Shown piece by piece: positions 17,523 through 25,911 of a stretch of 64,000 bases of DNA. The position numbers and the translations under genes were made by a program. Under the pieces are notes generated by a model. That model was not told the origin of the DNA. It did not search any database and was given only the letters and a program-made list of their open reading frames with translations. This stretch comes from Dermacoccus abyssi (GTDB lineage: Bacteria > Actinomycetota > Actinomycetes > Actinomycetales > Dermatophilaceae), in assembly GCF_034541975.1 (NCBI RefSeq), contig NZ_JAVYJM010000001.1. The stretch is one strand, 5' to 3'. Each line of letters begins with the position of its first letter. Within the stretch, counting starts at the first letter, position 1.

Positions 17523-18130
17523 TCGATGCCCCGCTGGCCCTTCTGGCCGGAATCGAACGGGTGCTTCACCTTCGTCATCTCCGTCACAAGATCGGCGACC
17601 TCGATGAGCGCGGGGTGCGGGTCACGTCCGGTGATGACGACGTGCTGGTGGCCGGGGCGCGAGGACAGGGTCTCGGCCACCTCGTGCGGGTCGATCCAAC
17701 CCCACTTGATGGGGTAGGTGAATTCGTCGAGGACGTAGAAGCCGTGTGTATCGGCGGCCAGTCGTCGCTGGATCTCGCGCCACCCCTCGAGCGCATCGGC
17801 AGCGTGGTCCTCCTCGGAGCCGGCGCGGCGCGACCACGACCAGCCGGACCCCATCTTGTGCCACTCGACCGGGCCACCCTGGCCCGTGCTCGTGTGGACT
17901 TCACCGAGCGCTTCGAGCGCGGCCTGCTCACCGATGCGCCACTTGGCGGACTTCACGAATTGGAAGACGCCGATCGACCAGCCCTGGTTCCAGGCGCGCA
18001 GCGCGAGCCCGAAGGCGGCCGTCGACTTGCCCTTGCCCGCGCCGTGGTGGACGACGACGAGGGGGCGGTTGCGGCGCTGACGGGTCGTGAGGCCGTCGTC
18101 CGGAGTGCTGGGGGTCTGTCCCTGGGGCAT
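17516..18130 (-). CDS. cobO: Corrinoid adenosyltransferase (CobO/BtuR type)
   Basis: CobO moves the 5'-deoxyadenosyl group of ATP to the cobalt of cob(I)yrinic acid a,c-diamide. The 204-residue protein has the unusual P-loop VVHHGAGKGKSTAAFGLALR, AWNQGWSIGVFQFVKSAKW, FYVLDEFTYPIKWGW and VVITGRDPHPALIEVADL, all characteristic of the BtuR/CobO family. I chose ATG 18130 (MPQGQTPS), which overlaps the chlID stop by one base; the open frame further upstream lies inside chlID. Confidence 0.94.
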   Translation of the reverse strand: MPQGQTPSTPDDGLTTRQRRNRPLVVVHHGAGKGKSTAAFGLALRAWNQGWSIGVFQFVKSAKWRIGEQAALEALGEVHTSTGQGGPVEWHKMGSGWSWSRRAGSEEDHAADALEGWREIQRRLAADTHGFYVLDEFTYPIKWGWIDPHEVAETLSSRPGHQHVVITGRDPHPALIEVADLVTEMTKVKHPFDSGQKGQRGIEW

Positions 18131-20241
18131 CAGGCTGCCTTCCCGTTCGAGGTGCGCGGCGTCGCCGCGGGAGCGATGGCGTCGATGAGGCCGGTGGCCG
18201 AGACCTGTTCCAGCGGCACGTGACGGGCGAGCATCCGCTGGGCGAGCTGCCCCGCGAGGCCGAGTCGGAAGCGTCCCGATTCGCAGTCGACGACGATCGT
18301 CTCGACGTCGAGGGAGTGCCACCTATCGGCCACGTCGAAGGCTCGCTCGAGGGCGCGCTCGCCGCTCGTCGCGCGGCCGTCGGTGACGAGCACGAGCAGG
18401 GGACGTCGGTTCGGGTCGCGCAGCCGCTCGATGCGCAGCACGTCCGCCGCTTCGAGCAGGCCCTCCGCGACAGGGGTGCGCCCGCCGTGCGGAACGTCGG
18501 CGAGCAGGGTCGCGGCTCGGTCGACGGAGGAGGTCGGCGGCAGGACGAGGCGGGCACCGTCGCCGGCGAACGTCACGAGGCCAACCTTGTCGCGACGCTC
18601 GTAGGCGTCGAGCAAGAGCGAGAGCACGGCGGTCTTGACCTCGCTCATCCGCTTGCGTGCGGCCATCGAGCCCGAGGCATCCACGCAGAAGAGGACGAGG
18701 TTGGATTCACGGCCCATGATCCGCGCATGGCGCAGGTCCGCCGGTTCGACGAGGAGCCCCGAGCCGGGCTCGGCCTTCCGTGCTACTTGCCGCACGGCCG
18801 CTTCGCGGACCGTCGCAAGGAGGTGGACCTTGCCCTCACGATCGGGGCGTACACCGACGACGCGGCCCGTCGTCGTTTCGGCGCGGCTGCGTCGTCCGGC
18901 CTCACCTCGACCGATGCTCGACAGTTCGAAGCGCTGTGGGCGGTAGGGGGCGCCGACCGATGCCGTCGCGACGGGTGCGGCCGCGTTCTGCGGTTCGTCC
19001 TGTGTATCGGCAGGGCTCTGTTCCGCCTCTGTCTCGGCGTGCGTGTCGTGCGAGGACGTGGGTGACTGCTCGTCACGCGGGCTGTCGTCCTGGGCAGGCG
19101 GCGGTTGAGGAGAATCGGCGCTTGGCCCGTCAGTGGCTTCGCTTTCGTCGGTGGCCTCGGAGTCGGACGGCTCCTCGTCGTCGGGCCCCTGCGGCTCGTC
19201 GTCGGGATCGTCGCCACCCTCGGGCGGCGGGGGCGGTTCCTCGTCGAGCAGCCGATCGAGAAGGTCTTCGTCCAGGCCGGGCGGGTCGAAGGGGCCGCGG
19301 CGTCGGCGGTGTGCGAGCGCAAGGACGGCCGCTGCGCGGATGTCCTCACGCTCGACGGCGTCGGCGCCACGCCACGCGGCGTGCGCACTGGCCGTTCGCG
19401 CGATGACGATGTCAGCACGCATCCCGTCGACGTCGAAGCCGGCACACACGCGGGCGATGGTGCGCAGCGCCCACGGGGAAAGGACAACCCCTCCGACACG
19501 CTCCTGGGCCGCGGCGATGCGCTCTCGCAGGCGAGCCTGATGGCCCGCGAATCGTTCGAGGAACGCATCGGGGTTCGCGTCGAAGGCGAGTCGACGCGTG
19601 ACGACTTCGGCGCGGACCTCGGGGTCACGCGAGGCAGCGACGTCGACGGAGAGACCGAAACGGTCGAGCAGCTGGGGGCGTAGTTCGCCCTCCTCGGGGT
19701 TCATCGTGCCGACGAGAACGAAACGGGCTGCGTGCGTCACCGACATGCCGTCACGCTCGACAGTATTGCTACCCATCGCCGATGCGTCGAGAAGGAGATC
19801 GACGAGGTGGTCGTGCAGGAGGTTGACCTCGTCGACGTAGAGCAACCCCCGGTTGGCCTCGGCGAGCAGACCGGGACGGAACTCGGCGCTGCCGGCGCCC
19901 AAGGCCCGGGCCAGATCGAGCGAGCCACTGACTCGGTCGTCGCCGGCGCCGACGGGAAGTTCGACAAGGCGGACCGGGCGACTCGTGGCGTCACCGTCGG
20001 CGTCGTGAGGGCCGTCGGGGCAGTTCGGCTCCGGGGTCCGCGGGTCGCAGCTGTAGCGGCATCCGGCGACGACGTCGATCCGGGGGAGCACGTCGACGAG
20101 CCCGCGCACGATGGTCGACTTGGCCGTGCCCTTCTCGCCGCGAACGAGCACACCACCGATGGCCGGTGAGATCGTCGTCAGCACGAGAGCCAGTTCGAGG
20201 TCGTCTGCGCCGACGACGGCCGTGAAGGGATAACGGGACAT
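18130..20241 (-). CDS. Fused ChlI-ChlD-type AAA+/VWA chelatase subunit (cobaltochelatase partner of CobN)
   Basis: This 703-residue protein resembles magnesium-chelatase subunits I and D joined. The AAA+ part (~1-325) has Walker A VRGEKGTAKSTIVRG, Walker B GLLYVDEVNLLHDH and LVGTMNPEEGELRPQLLDRF. A long Pro/Asp/Glu-rich linker (~335-440) follows, then a VWA domain with an intact MIDAS motif CVDASGSMAARKR (~517). With CobN as the large subunit it would insert cobalt into hydrogenobyrinate a,c-diamide, replacing the CobS/CobT pair of alphaproteobacteria. ATG 20241 has GGAGGA 6 nt upstream and lies just after a B12 riboswitch. Confidence 0.9.
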   Translation of the reverse strand: MSRYPFTAVVGADDLELALVLTTISPAIGGVLVRGEKGTAKSTIVRGLVDVLPRIDVVAGCRYSCDPRTPEPNCPDGPHDADGDATSRPVRLVELPVGAGDDRVSGSLDLARALGAGSAEFRPGLLAEANRGLLYVDEVNLLHDHLVDLLLDASAMGSNTVERDGMSVTHAARFVLVGTMNPEEGELRPQLLDRFGLSVDVAASRDPEVRAEVVTRRLAFDANPDAFLERFAGHQARLRERIAAAQERVGGVVLSPWALRTIARVCAGFDVDGMRADIVIARTASAHAAWRGADAVEREDIRAAAVLALAHRRRRGPFDPPGLDEDLLDRLLDEEPPPPPEGGDDPDDEPQGPDDEEPSDSEATDESEATDGPSADSPQPPPAQDDSPRDEQSPTSSHDTHAETEAEQSPADTQDEPQNAAAPVATASVGAPYRPQRFELSSIGRGEAGRRSRAETTTGRVVGVRPDREGKVHLLATVREAAVRQVARKAEPGSGLLVEPADLRHARIMGRESNLVLFCVDASGSMAARKRMSEVKTAVLSLLLDAYERRDKVGLVTFAGDGARLVLPPTSSVDRAATLLADVPHGGRTPVAEGLLEAADVLRIERLRDPNRRPLLVLVTDGRATSGERALERAFDVADRWHSLDVETIVVDCESGRFRLGLAGQLAQRMLARHVPLEQVSATGLIDAIAPAATPRTSNGKAA

Positions 20242-20254
20242 CACGAATCCTCCT

Positions 20255-20274
20255 GGCAAGTGACCACGCTTGCC
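20255..20274 (-). promoter_or_regulatory. Hairpin next to the chlID ribosome-binding site
   Basis: On the minus strand GGCAAG and CTTGCC form a 6-bp stem with an 8-nt loop, ending directly before the AGGAGG ribosome-binding site of chlID. It is probably part of the riboswitch expression platform acting on translation initiation. Confidence 0.5.
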
Positions 20275-20309
20275 GTACGAGATGCCACGGCTCGTGCACG
20301 TGGCAGGTG

Positions 20310-20395
20310 ATGACGACGTCCTGGCTCGCTTCGAAGGGAAGCTCACAGTGGCGGGACCGCTCCGGATTCTCACCGGTATTCCTCGTCATGCAACC
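20310..20395 (-). promoter_or_regulatory. Cobalamin riboswitch upstream of chlID
   Basis: The minus strand carries the conserved adenosylcobalamin aptamer core: GAATACCGGTGAGAATCCGG, then GCGGTCCCGCCACTGTGAGC (B12 box), then CCAGGA. ATGACG and CGTCAT at its two ends can pair as P1. It should lower expression of chlID and the genes behind it when B12 is plentiful. Confidence 0.92.
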
Positions 20396-20491
20396 GGGAG
20401 ACATCATGGCAGACGCGCGCGCCGTGGTGGTGTCCGGGCCGATCCGAGGTTTCGCGTCCCTCAGGGCCGCCGTCGGTGCCCAGCCTTGTCG

Positions 20492-20497
20492 TAGGGT
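20492..20497 (+). promoter_or_regulatory. -10 box of cobL (leaderless)
   Basis: TAGGGT ends 7 nt before the cobL ATG. Transcription would start at or next to the start codon, so cobL-cobM probably have no leader and no riboswitch of their own. Confidence 0.55.
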
Positions 20498-20504
20498 GTC
20501 GGCC

Positions 20505-21734
20505 ATGATCGAGGTCGTGGGCATCGGGGACGACGGGTGGAGTGGTCTCTCTGAAGCCACACGGAACCTCGTGGGACGGGCCGACACCGTCATCGGAAGC
20601 CCACGTCAGCTCGACCTGCTGCCGTCGATGGTACAGCAGGAACGGCGACCCCTGCCGTCTCCGCTGCGCGACAACCTGCAGTCGCTTGTCGGCGAATCAA
20701 GCAGGAACACAGTCGTTCTCGCGTCCGGAGACCCGTTGTTGTCGGGCATCGGAACGACGCTGATCAAGGCAGTTGGTCGGGAGGCGGTGCGTGTCCACCC
20801 GGCGCTCTCGTCGGAGGCGCTGGCCCGCGCTCGGATGGGGTGGTCGGCGGAGTCCGTCGACGTCGTCACCCTCGTCGGCCGATCCACGGACCGCTTCCTT
20901 CCGTTCGTCACCCCGGGCTCCCGTCTCGTCCTGCTCTGTTCGGACGGCGACGGCCCCGCGGAGGTTGCACGCCTCGCCGTGGAGGCAGGCGCCGGAACCG
21001 CACAGCTCACCGCGTGGTGGCACCTCGGTGGCCAGAACGAGGGCTCGAACAGCACCACCTGCGCTGCGTGGGGTGACGAACGCACCCCTGACCTCGTCGT
21101 CGTGTGCCTCGAGGTCGGTGTTCTCGACGCCGAGCCACAAGCCCTCGGGCCAGCCCCCGGTCGTGCCGACGACGCTTTTGAGCACGACGGACTCATCACG
21201 AAGCGAGACGTGCGTGCCACCGCCCTCGCCCGGCTGCGCCCGTGGCCCGGTCAGGTCCTGTGGGACCTCGGCGCCGGCTCGGGGGCCGTGGGGATCGAGT
21301 GGTGCCTCGCTGCCCCGCGGGCCCGCACGGTCGCCATCGAGCGCGATCCCGACCGTGCCGATCGGGTGACGCAGAACGCCGCCCGCTTCGGCGTCTCCTC
21401 CCGCGTGGACGTCCACGTCACCAGCACGAGCGCCGCCGTGCGCGACGACGACCTGCCTCGACCGGATGCCGTCTTCCTCGGCGGTGGACTGGATCGTGAC
21501 GTCCTGGACGCCGCGATCGCAGCGTTGCGGCCCGGTGGTCGTCTCGTCGCCCACGCCGTGACGAGAGAGAGCGAAGCGCTGCTTCACGAGGTACACCGCA
21601 CGCACGGCGGCTCACTCACCCGCCTTGCCGTCGAACATCTCGAGCCTCTCGGGCGCTTCCACGGCTGGAAGCCTGCCCGTAGCGTCGTTCAGTGGTGCCT
21701 GACGCGGCCCCCCAGGTCGAAGGAGTCCGCATGA
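20505..21734 (+). CDS. cobL: Precorrin-6Y C5,15-methyltransferase (decarboxylating)
   Basis: CobL methylates precorrin-6B at C5 and C15 and removes the C12 acetate carboxyl. The 409-residue protein is the fused CbiE-CbiT form. The N-terminal tetrapyrrole methylase half has IEVVGIGDDGWSGLSEATRN and VVLASGDPLLSGIG. The C-terminal Rossmann methyltransferase half (~225-409) has LWDLGAGSGAVGIEWCLA and DAVFLGGGL. ATG 20505 follows a TAGGGT box; the longer upstream frame crosses the riboswitch and is rejected. The stop overlaps cobM (ATGA). Confidence 0.93.
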   Translation: MIEVVGIGDDGWSGLSEATRNLVGRADTVIGSPRQLDLLPSMVQQERRPLPSPLRDNLQSLVGESSRNTVVLASGDPLLSGIGTTLIKAVGREAVRVHPALSSEALARARMGWSAESVDVVTLVGRSTDRFLPFVTPGSRLVLLCSDGDGPAEVARLAVEAGAGTAQLTAWWHLGGQNEGSNSTTCAAWGDERTPDLVVVCLEVGVLDAEPQALGPAPGRADDAFEHDGLITKRDVRATALARLRPWPGQVLWDLGAGSGAVGIEWCLAAPRARTVAIERDPDRADRVTQNAARFGVSSRVDVHVTSTSAAVRDDDLPRPDAVFLGGGLDRDVLDAAIAALRPGGRLVAHAVTRESEALLHEVHRTHGGSLTRLAVEHLEPLGRFHGWKPARSVVQWCLTRPPRSKESA

Positions 21735-22483
21735 CCGTCCACTTCATCGGTGCCGGTCCGGGAGCGGCCGATCTCCTCACGCTGCGCGCCGTGAACCTGC
21801 TCGAGCGCTCGTCGGTGTGCCTGTTCGCCGGCACCTACCTCGACGCGGCCGTGCTCGCTCACCTGCCCGCCGACGCCGAACGTATCGACACGCAACGTCT
21901 CGACCTCAACGACATCACGCGCCTCATGGCCGAGGCTCACGCCCGCGGAGCGGACGTCGCGCGGCTGTGCTCGGGCGACCCGTCGATCTACTCGGCTCTC
22001 GCCGAGCAAACCCGACGACTCGACGCTCTCGGAGTGCCGTGGGAGGTCTGCCCGGGCGTGCCCGCCTACGCGGCCACAGCCGCCGTCATCGGACGCGAAC
22101 TCACGGCCCCTGAGGTGACGCAGTCACTCGTGCTCACCCGCGCCCAGCGGGACTCGACGAAGATGCCGCCGGGGGAGGAGCTCACGAACTTCGCCCGCAC
22201 GGGTGCGACCCTCGCGCTGCACCTCGCGATTCGTCACACCGACCGGTTGTGCGCCGAACTCGCGGAGCACTACGGCATGGAGTGCCCGGTCGTTGTCGGG
22301 TACCGCGTGAGTACGCCCGAGCAGCTCGTCCTGCGCGGAACGCTGACCTCGATGCCTGCCCTGGTGGCAGATGCCGGGCTGCGTCAGGCCGCTGTCATCC
22401 TCGTCGGCCCTGCCCTCGCGAACGACGACTTCGTCGAGTCGCACCTCTACAGCGCGTGTCGCGAGCGTCCGACCGGCGACTGA
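21731..22483 (+). CDS. cobM: Precorrin-4 C11-methyltransferase
   Basis: CobM adds the methyl group at C11 of precorrin-4. The 250-residue tetrapyrrole methylase has VHFIGAGPGAADLLTLRA, AGTYLDAAVLAHLP, VARLCSGDPSIYSALAEQ, VCPGVPAYAA, the CobM-type LVLTRAQRDSTKMP and ALHLAIRHTDRL. The start overlaps the cobL stop by 4 bp. It converges with cobIJ after a gap of only 24 bp in which I see no hairpin. Confidence 0.94.
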   Translation: MTVHFIGAGPGAADLLTLRAVNLLERSSVCLFAGTYLDAAVLAHLPADAERIDTQRLDLNDITRLMAEAHARGADVARLCSGDPSIYSALAEQTRRLDALGVPWEVCPGVPAYAATAAVIGRELTAPEVTQSLVLTRAQRDSTKMPPGEELTNFARTGATLALHLAIRHTDRLCAELAEHYGMECPVVVGYRVSTPEQLVLRGTLTSMPALVADAGLRQAAVILVGPALANDDFVESHLYSACRERPTGD

Positions 22484-22507
22484 CGCTCGCGCCCATCAGG
22501 CGGTACC

Positions 22508-24049
22508 TCAGCTGACGAAGCGCGGCGTCCAGACGCGGCCGTCCTCGGTCATCCGCGTCGAACTCGCGCCGACGATGACGAGGCACCCCATGTCGATCGT
22601 CTCCGGATCCAACTCGCCGAGCGTCGTCGTGCGCAGTTCCTCGGCGTCGCGACCGACGTGGCGAGCCACGGCCACCACCCGGTCGTGGGGCAGCTCCTCG
22701 CGCAGGACGGTGAGCGCGTCGCCGAACTGGTGCGGCCGGCTCGCCGATCGGGGGTTGTAGAAGGCCATGGCCAGATCGGCCTGGGCGCAGGCTCGCAGTC
22801 GCGCGTCGATGACATCCCACGGCTTGAGGCGGTCCGACAGCGAGATGAGCGCGTGATCGGCACCGAGGGCCGCGCCCGCGAGGGCCGACGCGGCATGAGC
22901 TGCCGTGATGCCAGGAACGACGTGCACGGTGACGTGGCGCAGACCGGCGTCGGCGTTCTCGCGCGCCTCGAACACCGCTGACGCCATGCCGAACACGCCC
23001 GCGTCGCCACCCGAGACCACTGCGACGTCCTCGCCGTCGGCGGCAAGGCGCAGCGCGAGGGCCCCTCGGTCGACTTCGACGGTGTTGCCGCTCGCATGAC
23101 GCGTCAGCCCGGGGCGCTGCGGCACGCGCTCGACGTACGGCGCGTACCCGATGACGTGGGCGACTCGACCCAGGACCTCGGTCGCTTCGGGGCTCAGCCA
23201 GCGGTCGGGACCGGGCCCGAGGCCGACGACGTGAACCGTCCCTACCGCGCCCGACGGGCTGGTTGACGGAGTCGGTGCGGATCCCTCCGCGCGGCCGGCA
23301 GCGTCAGCCCGCCTGTCGAGGCCGGGAACGACGACGAGCGCCATGTACGGCACGGTCTCGGGATCGACGTCGGCGACCGGCAGCACCCGTTCGCCGTCGC
23401 GGCTGGCCCGCTCGACGTACACGGCACGCTCGAGCAGGTTCGCCTGACGCAGTGCCTCACGCACATTGGCGAACGTGCGCCCGAGCTTCATGATGACGGC
23501 GGCGTCGGTGTCGGCGAGGCGACGCGCGAGTTCCGGCACGGGCAAGGTGCCCGGCAGAACCGTGAGCACGTCCTCGTGACGGCACAACCCTGAACCGATG
23601 GCCGCCGTCGCGCCGGAGACGGACGTGACGCCGGGAACCCGATGCGTCTCGAACTCCTCGGCGAGCAGGTCGTGGACGTACATCGACGAGCCGTAGAAGA
23701 AGGGGTCACCCTCCGCGAGGAGGACGACGGTGCGTCCCGCGCGCAGGTGCGCACCAAGCCGGGCGGCGCAGTCCAGGTAGAAGTCCGCCAGAGCGCCGTG
23801 ATATCCGCGCGGATGGGCAGCCTCCCCGGTCGTCACGGGGTAGACGAGTTCCTCCTCGACGGCGGGCACCGCACGCTCGGCGAGGAGTTCGGCCACGATG
23901 GAACGCGCGATGCTCGATCGCTTCGGGCCCCGGTGGTAGGCGACGACATCCGCCGACTCCACGAGGCGGGCCGCTTTGAGGGTGAGGAGGTCGGGATCAC
24001 CCGGCCCGAGCCCCACGACGTGCAGAGCTGCTGGTGCCGGTGCGCTCAT
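22508..24049 (-). CDS. cobI-cobJ: Fused precorrin-2 C20- and precorrin-3B C17-methyltransferase
   Basis: This 513-residue protein carries two tetrapyrrole methylases. Residues ~1-245 are CobI: LHVVGLGPGDPDLLTLKA, VVAYHRGPKRSSIAR, VVLLAEGDPFFYGSSMYV and VPGVTSVSGATAAIG. A short Ala/Pro/Ser linker (~250-268) leads to CobJ (~270-513): VHVVGLGPGPDRWLSPEA, VISGGDAG-like VVSGGDAGVFGMASAV, VPGITAAHAASALAG and MAFYNPRSASRPHQ. The same CobI-CobJ fusion is known in Mycobacterium tuberculosis. I chose ATG 24049, which overlaps the cobH stop by 4 bp; the open frame further upstream runs through cobH. Confidence 0.94.
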   Translation of the reverse strand: MSAPAPAALHVVGLGPGDPDLLTLKAARLVESADVVAYHRGPKRSSIARSIVAELLAERAVPAVEEELVYPVTTGEAAHPRGYHGALADFYLDCAARLGAHLRAGRTVVLLAEGDPFFYGSSMYVHDLLAEEFETHRVPGVTSVSGATAAIGSGLCRHEDVLTVLPGTLPVPELARRLADTDAAVIMKLGRTFANVREALRQANLLERAVYVERASRDGERVLPVADVDPETVPYMALVVVPGLDRRADAAGRAEGSAPTPSTSPSGAVGTVHVVGLGPGPDRWLSPEATEVLGRVAHVIGYAPYVERVPQRPGLTRHASGNTVEVDRGALALRLAADGEDVAVVSGGDAGVFGMASAVFEARENADAGLRHVTVHVVPGITAAHAASALAGAALGADHALISLSDRLKPWDVIDARLRACAQADLAMAFYNPRSASRPHQFGDALTVLREELPHDRVVAVARHVGRDAEELRTTTLGELDPETIDMGCLVIVGASSTRMTEDGRVWTPRFVS

Positions 24050-24708
24050 GCCAGTTCGTCCCGCGTCGCGAGAGCGTTGATCGTGGCAGCAGCCATGGCC
24101 GATCCGCCCCGACGTCCGTGCACCGTGAGCCACGGCACCGGCCCGCCCTCGGGGGCGAAGGTGCTCAACGCGATCTTGGATTCGGCTGACCCGACGAAAC
24201 CGACCGGCATGCCGATGATCGCCGCGGGGCGCGGGCCGCCGTCGGCGATGACCTCGAGGAGGTGGAACAGCGCCGTCGGAGCATTGCCGATCGCGACCAC
24301 TGCGCCGTCGAGCCATGGCTCCCAGAGCGAGACAGCCGCCGCGGAGCGCGTCGTACGCCACTGGCGCGCGAGGTCGGGCACCGCCGGGTCACGCAAGGTG
24401 CAGCGCACCTCGTTGTCGGACGGAAGGCGGCGGCGCGTCACGCCGTTCGCGAGCATGAACGAGTCGGTGAGAATGTTCGCGCCGGCGCTGAGGGCGTTGT
24501 GAACGGCGTCGGCGACGTCGGGGCTTCCTTCGATCTCACCGACGATGTCGACGTCGCCCGCCGCGTGGATGATGCGAACGGCCGCCGTGTGCAGTGACTC
24601 GGGCAGCGTTGACAGGTCGGCTTCTCGTCGGATGGTCGCGAACGACTCTCGGTAGATCGCCTGCCCGTCACGTTCGTACGCATACCGGCGGGTGGGGGGC
24701 GTCGTCAT
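24046..24708 (-). CDS. cobH: Precorrin-8X methylmutase
   Basis: CobH moves the methyl group from C11 to C12 of precorrin-8X, giving hydrogenobyrinic acid. The 220-residue protein has YERDGQAIYRESFATIR, VRIIHAAGDVDIV with the catalytic His, ILTDSFMLANGVTRRRL, AIGNAPTALFHLLEVI and IIGMPVGFVGSAESK. It starts 3 nt after the stop of the cobG frame and overlaps cobI-cobJ by 4 bp. Confidence 0.95.
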   Translation of the reverse strand: MTTPPTRRYAYERDGQAIYRESFATIRREADLSTLPESLHTAAVRIIHAAGDVDIVGEIEGSPDVADAVHNALSAGANILTDSFMLANGVTRRRLPSDNEVRCTLRDPAVPDLARQWRTTRSAAAVSLWEPWLDGAVVAIGNAPTALFHLLEVIADGGPRPAAIIGMPVGFVGSAESKIALSTFAPEGGPVPWLTVHGRRGGSAMAAATINALATRDELA

Positions 24709-24711
24709 CGG

Positions 24712-25731
24712 TCACCTCGTGCGTCGGCCACGTCGTCGGCGCTGCGCGGCGCCACGACGAGGGTGTGGGTGGAAGTCGGTGCGGCGGCAGAAGGGCGCGC
24801 CGATGCAGGCCGTCACACGGCGTCGCGGATCCGTCGCGCAGTGGAATCCGGCCGCAATCAGTTCATCGAGCGCCTCGGGCGACGTGTCGGCGGGTAGGAC
24901 GAGGCTCCGGTGCGGCGTCACGACGATCCGTGCCGACGAGCCGAGGGTCGCGACCAACGCGTCGGCCAGGACGGGAGTGAGAAAGCCGAGAGGTACTCCG
25001 AGTTCGGTGAGCTCCACGCTGCTCACGCCCGTCGGGTCGGAGCCTCGCCCGTGCTCAGCGGTAGTGGTGTCACCGCCTCCATCGTCGTCATCGTCGAAGC
25101 CGACGAACAACGGTGAGTCGGAAGGCAGGTCACGCACGTTCCACACGGCGTCCGAGTCACGGAGGGTGAGGAAGCGGTTCGCCACGCCGAGCAGAGCGCT
25201 CACGGCCTCAGCGGGGGAGCAGGGGCGCGACTGTCGCCCGACGAGGAGGCGACCGGATGTGGGCGAGAACTGTTGGAACGCCACGTCGTACGGCGCGTCC
25301 AGCGAAGGGCCCGTCTCGTCGGAGAGTGCGAAGAGCCACCGTCCCGGAAGCGTGGCGAGGGCGTCGTCCCGCTGCAGTCGGTCATCGAGGTCGCTGACGA
25401 GCCAGTCTAGTTCGGGCGACGGGTCGGCAACAATGTTGCGGACGCGCTCGTGGGTGGCCGAGGGGAGCAACCCCAGTCGCTCCACCGTCCGGACGAAGGG
25501 CTCCGGCAGCGGCTCGGGCAAGCCGCGGAGTTGAAGGTTGCCGCGTGACGTCAGCTGGACGAAGGGTGCCCCGAACTCCTCGGCGAGAGCGGAGATGTCG
25601 ACCAATTCCGTTGTGTCGGTGCGTCCCCCAGGAAGTCGCAGCCGGACGATGGCGCCGTCGTCGGCTGCGAACGGTCGCAGCACTCCGGGGCAGCGATCGT
25701 GAATCTGGCGGGACGGCACGGCGCCCAGCAT
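24712..25731 (-). CDS. cobG: Precorrin-3B synthase, apparently truncated at the C-terminus
   Basis: CobG is the oxygen-dependent monooxygenase that makes precorrin-3B; it carries a 4Fe-4S cluster. Residues 1-305 look normal: DRCPGVLRPFAADDGAIVRL, FVQLTSRGNLQLRGL, SATHERVRNIVADP and VTPHRSLVLP. The end is not normal. The first cysteine pair CIGAPFC is present at ~309-315, but it is followed by RRTDFHPHPRRG and an Arg-rich tail to residue 339. CobG proteins usually have ~25-30 more residues and then the second pair (GCERxCG). The +1 frame at 24779-24705 encodes a plausible family end (PTSTHTLVVAPRSADD...), finishing in an ATGA overlap with cobH. A small deletion with frameshift is the simplest reading; activity is doubtful. 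Confidence 0.85.
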   Translation of the reverse strand: MLGAVPSRQIHDRCPGVLRPFAADDGAIVRLRLPGGRTDTTELVDISALAEEFGAPFVQLTSRGNLQLRGLPEPLPEPFVRTVERLGLLPSATHERVRNIVADPSPELDWLVSDLDDRLQRDDALATLPGRWLFALSDETGPSLDAPYDVAFQQFSPTSGRLLVGRQSRPCSPAEAVSALLGVANRFLTLRDSDAVWNVRDLPSDSPLFVGFDDDDDGGGDTTTAEHGRGSDPTGVSSVELTELGVPLGFLTPVLADALVATLGSSARIVVTPHRSLVLPADTSPEALDELIAAGFHCATDPRRRVTACIGAPFCRRTDFHPHPRRGAAQRRRRGRRTR

Positions 25732-25745
25732 AGGCGTAAGCCAGG

Positions 25746-25751
25746 TAGGGT
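25746..25751 (+). promoter_or_regulatory. -10 box of the cobN transcript
   Basis: TAGGGT lies just upstream of the riboswitch, so transcription would start near 25758, at the first aptamer bases. It faces the cobG start (25731) in a short divergent region. Confidence 0.5.
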
Positions 25752-25754
25752 CGG

Positions 25755-25848
25755 GGCTGGTCGTGAGCTGCGGAACCCGGTGTGAATCCGGGACGGTCCC
25801 GCCACTGTGAGCCCTCGTGCAAGTCAGGAACGCCGCCGCGACCGGCTC
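25755..25848 (+). promoter_or_regulatory. Cobalamin riboswitch upstream of cobN
   Basis: The aptamer core is clear: GGAACCCGGTGTGAATCCGG, then ACGGTCCCGCCACTGTGAGC (B12 box), then AAGTCAGGA. P1 can form between GGCTGGTCG (25755-25763) and CGACCGGCT (25839-25847). It lies 64 nt before cobN. AAGGAG at 25900-25905 is the cobN ribosome-binding site and the probable regulated element. Confidence 0.94.
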
Positions 25849-25911
25849 GCCGGGAACCCGGGAGAGTCCACGACGTCGACGTGAGCGCGGACACTCACGA
25901 AGGAGCGCCTG

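Noticed and set aside
20481..20500. TTGTCG next to TAGGGT at cobL as another damage promoter
   Set aside because: The 9-mer is followed directly by the -10 box, without the required GTG and N8 spacer. The same holds for TTGTCA at gapA.
20307..20504. N-terminal extension of cobL
   Set aside because: It runs antisense through the cobalamin riboswitch, and the conserved CobL start is at 20505 behind a -10 box.
22484..22507. Terminator between the converging cobM and cobI-cobJ
   Set aside because: The 24-bp gap contains no inverted repeat that I can see.
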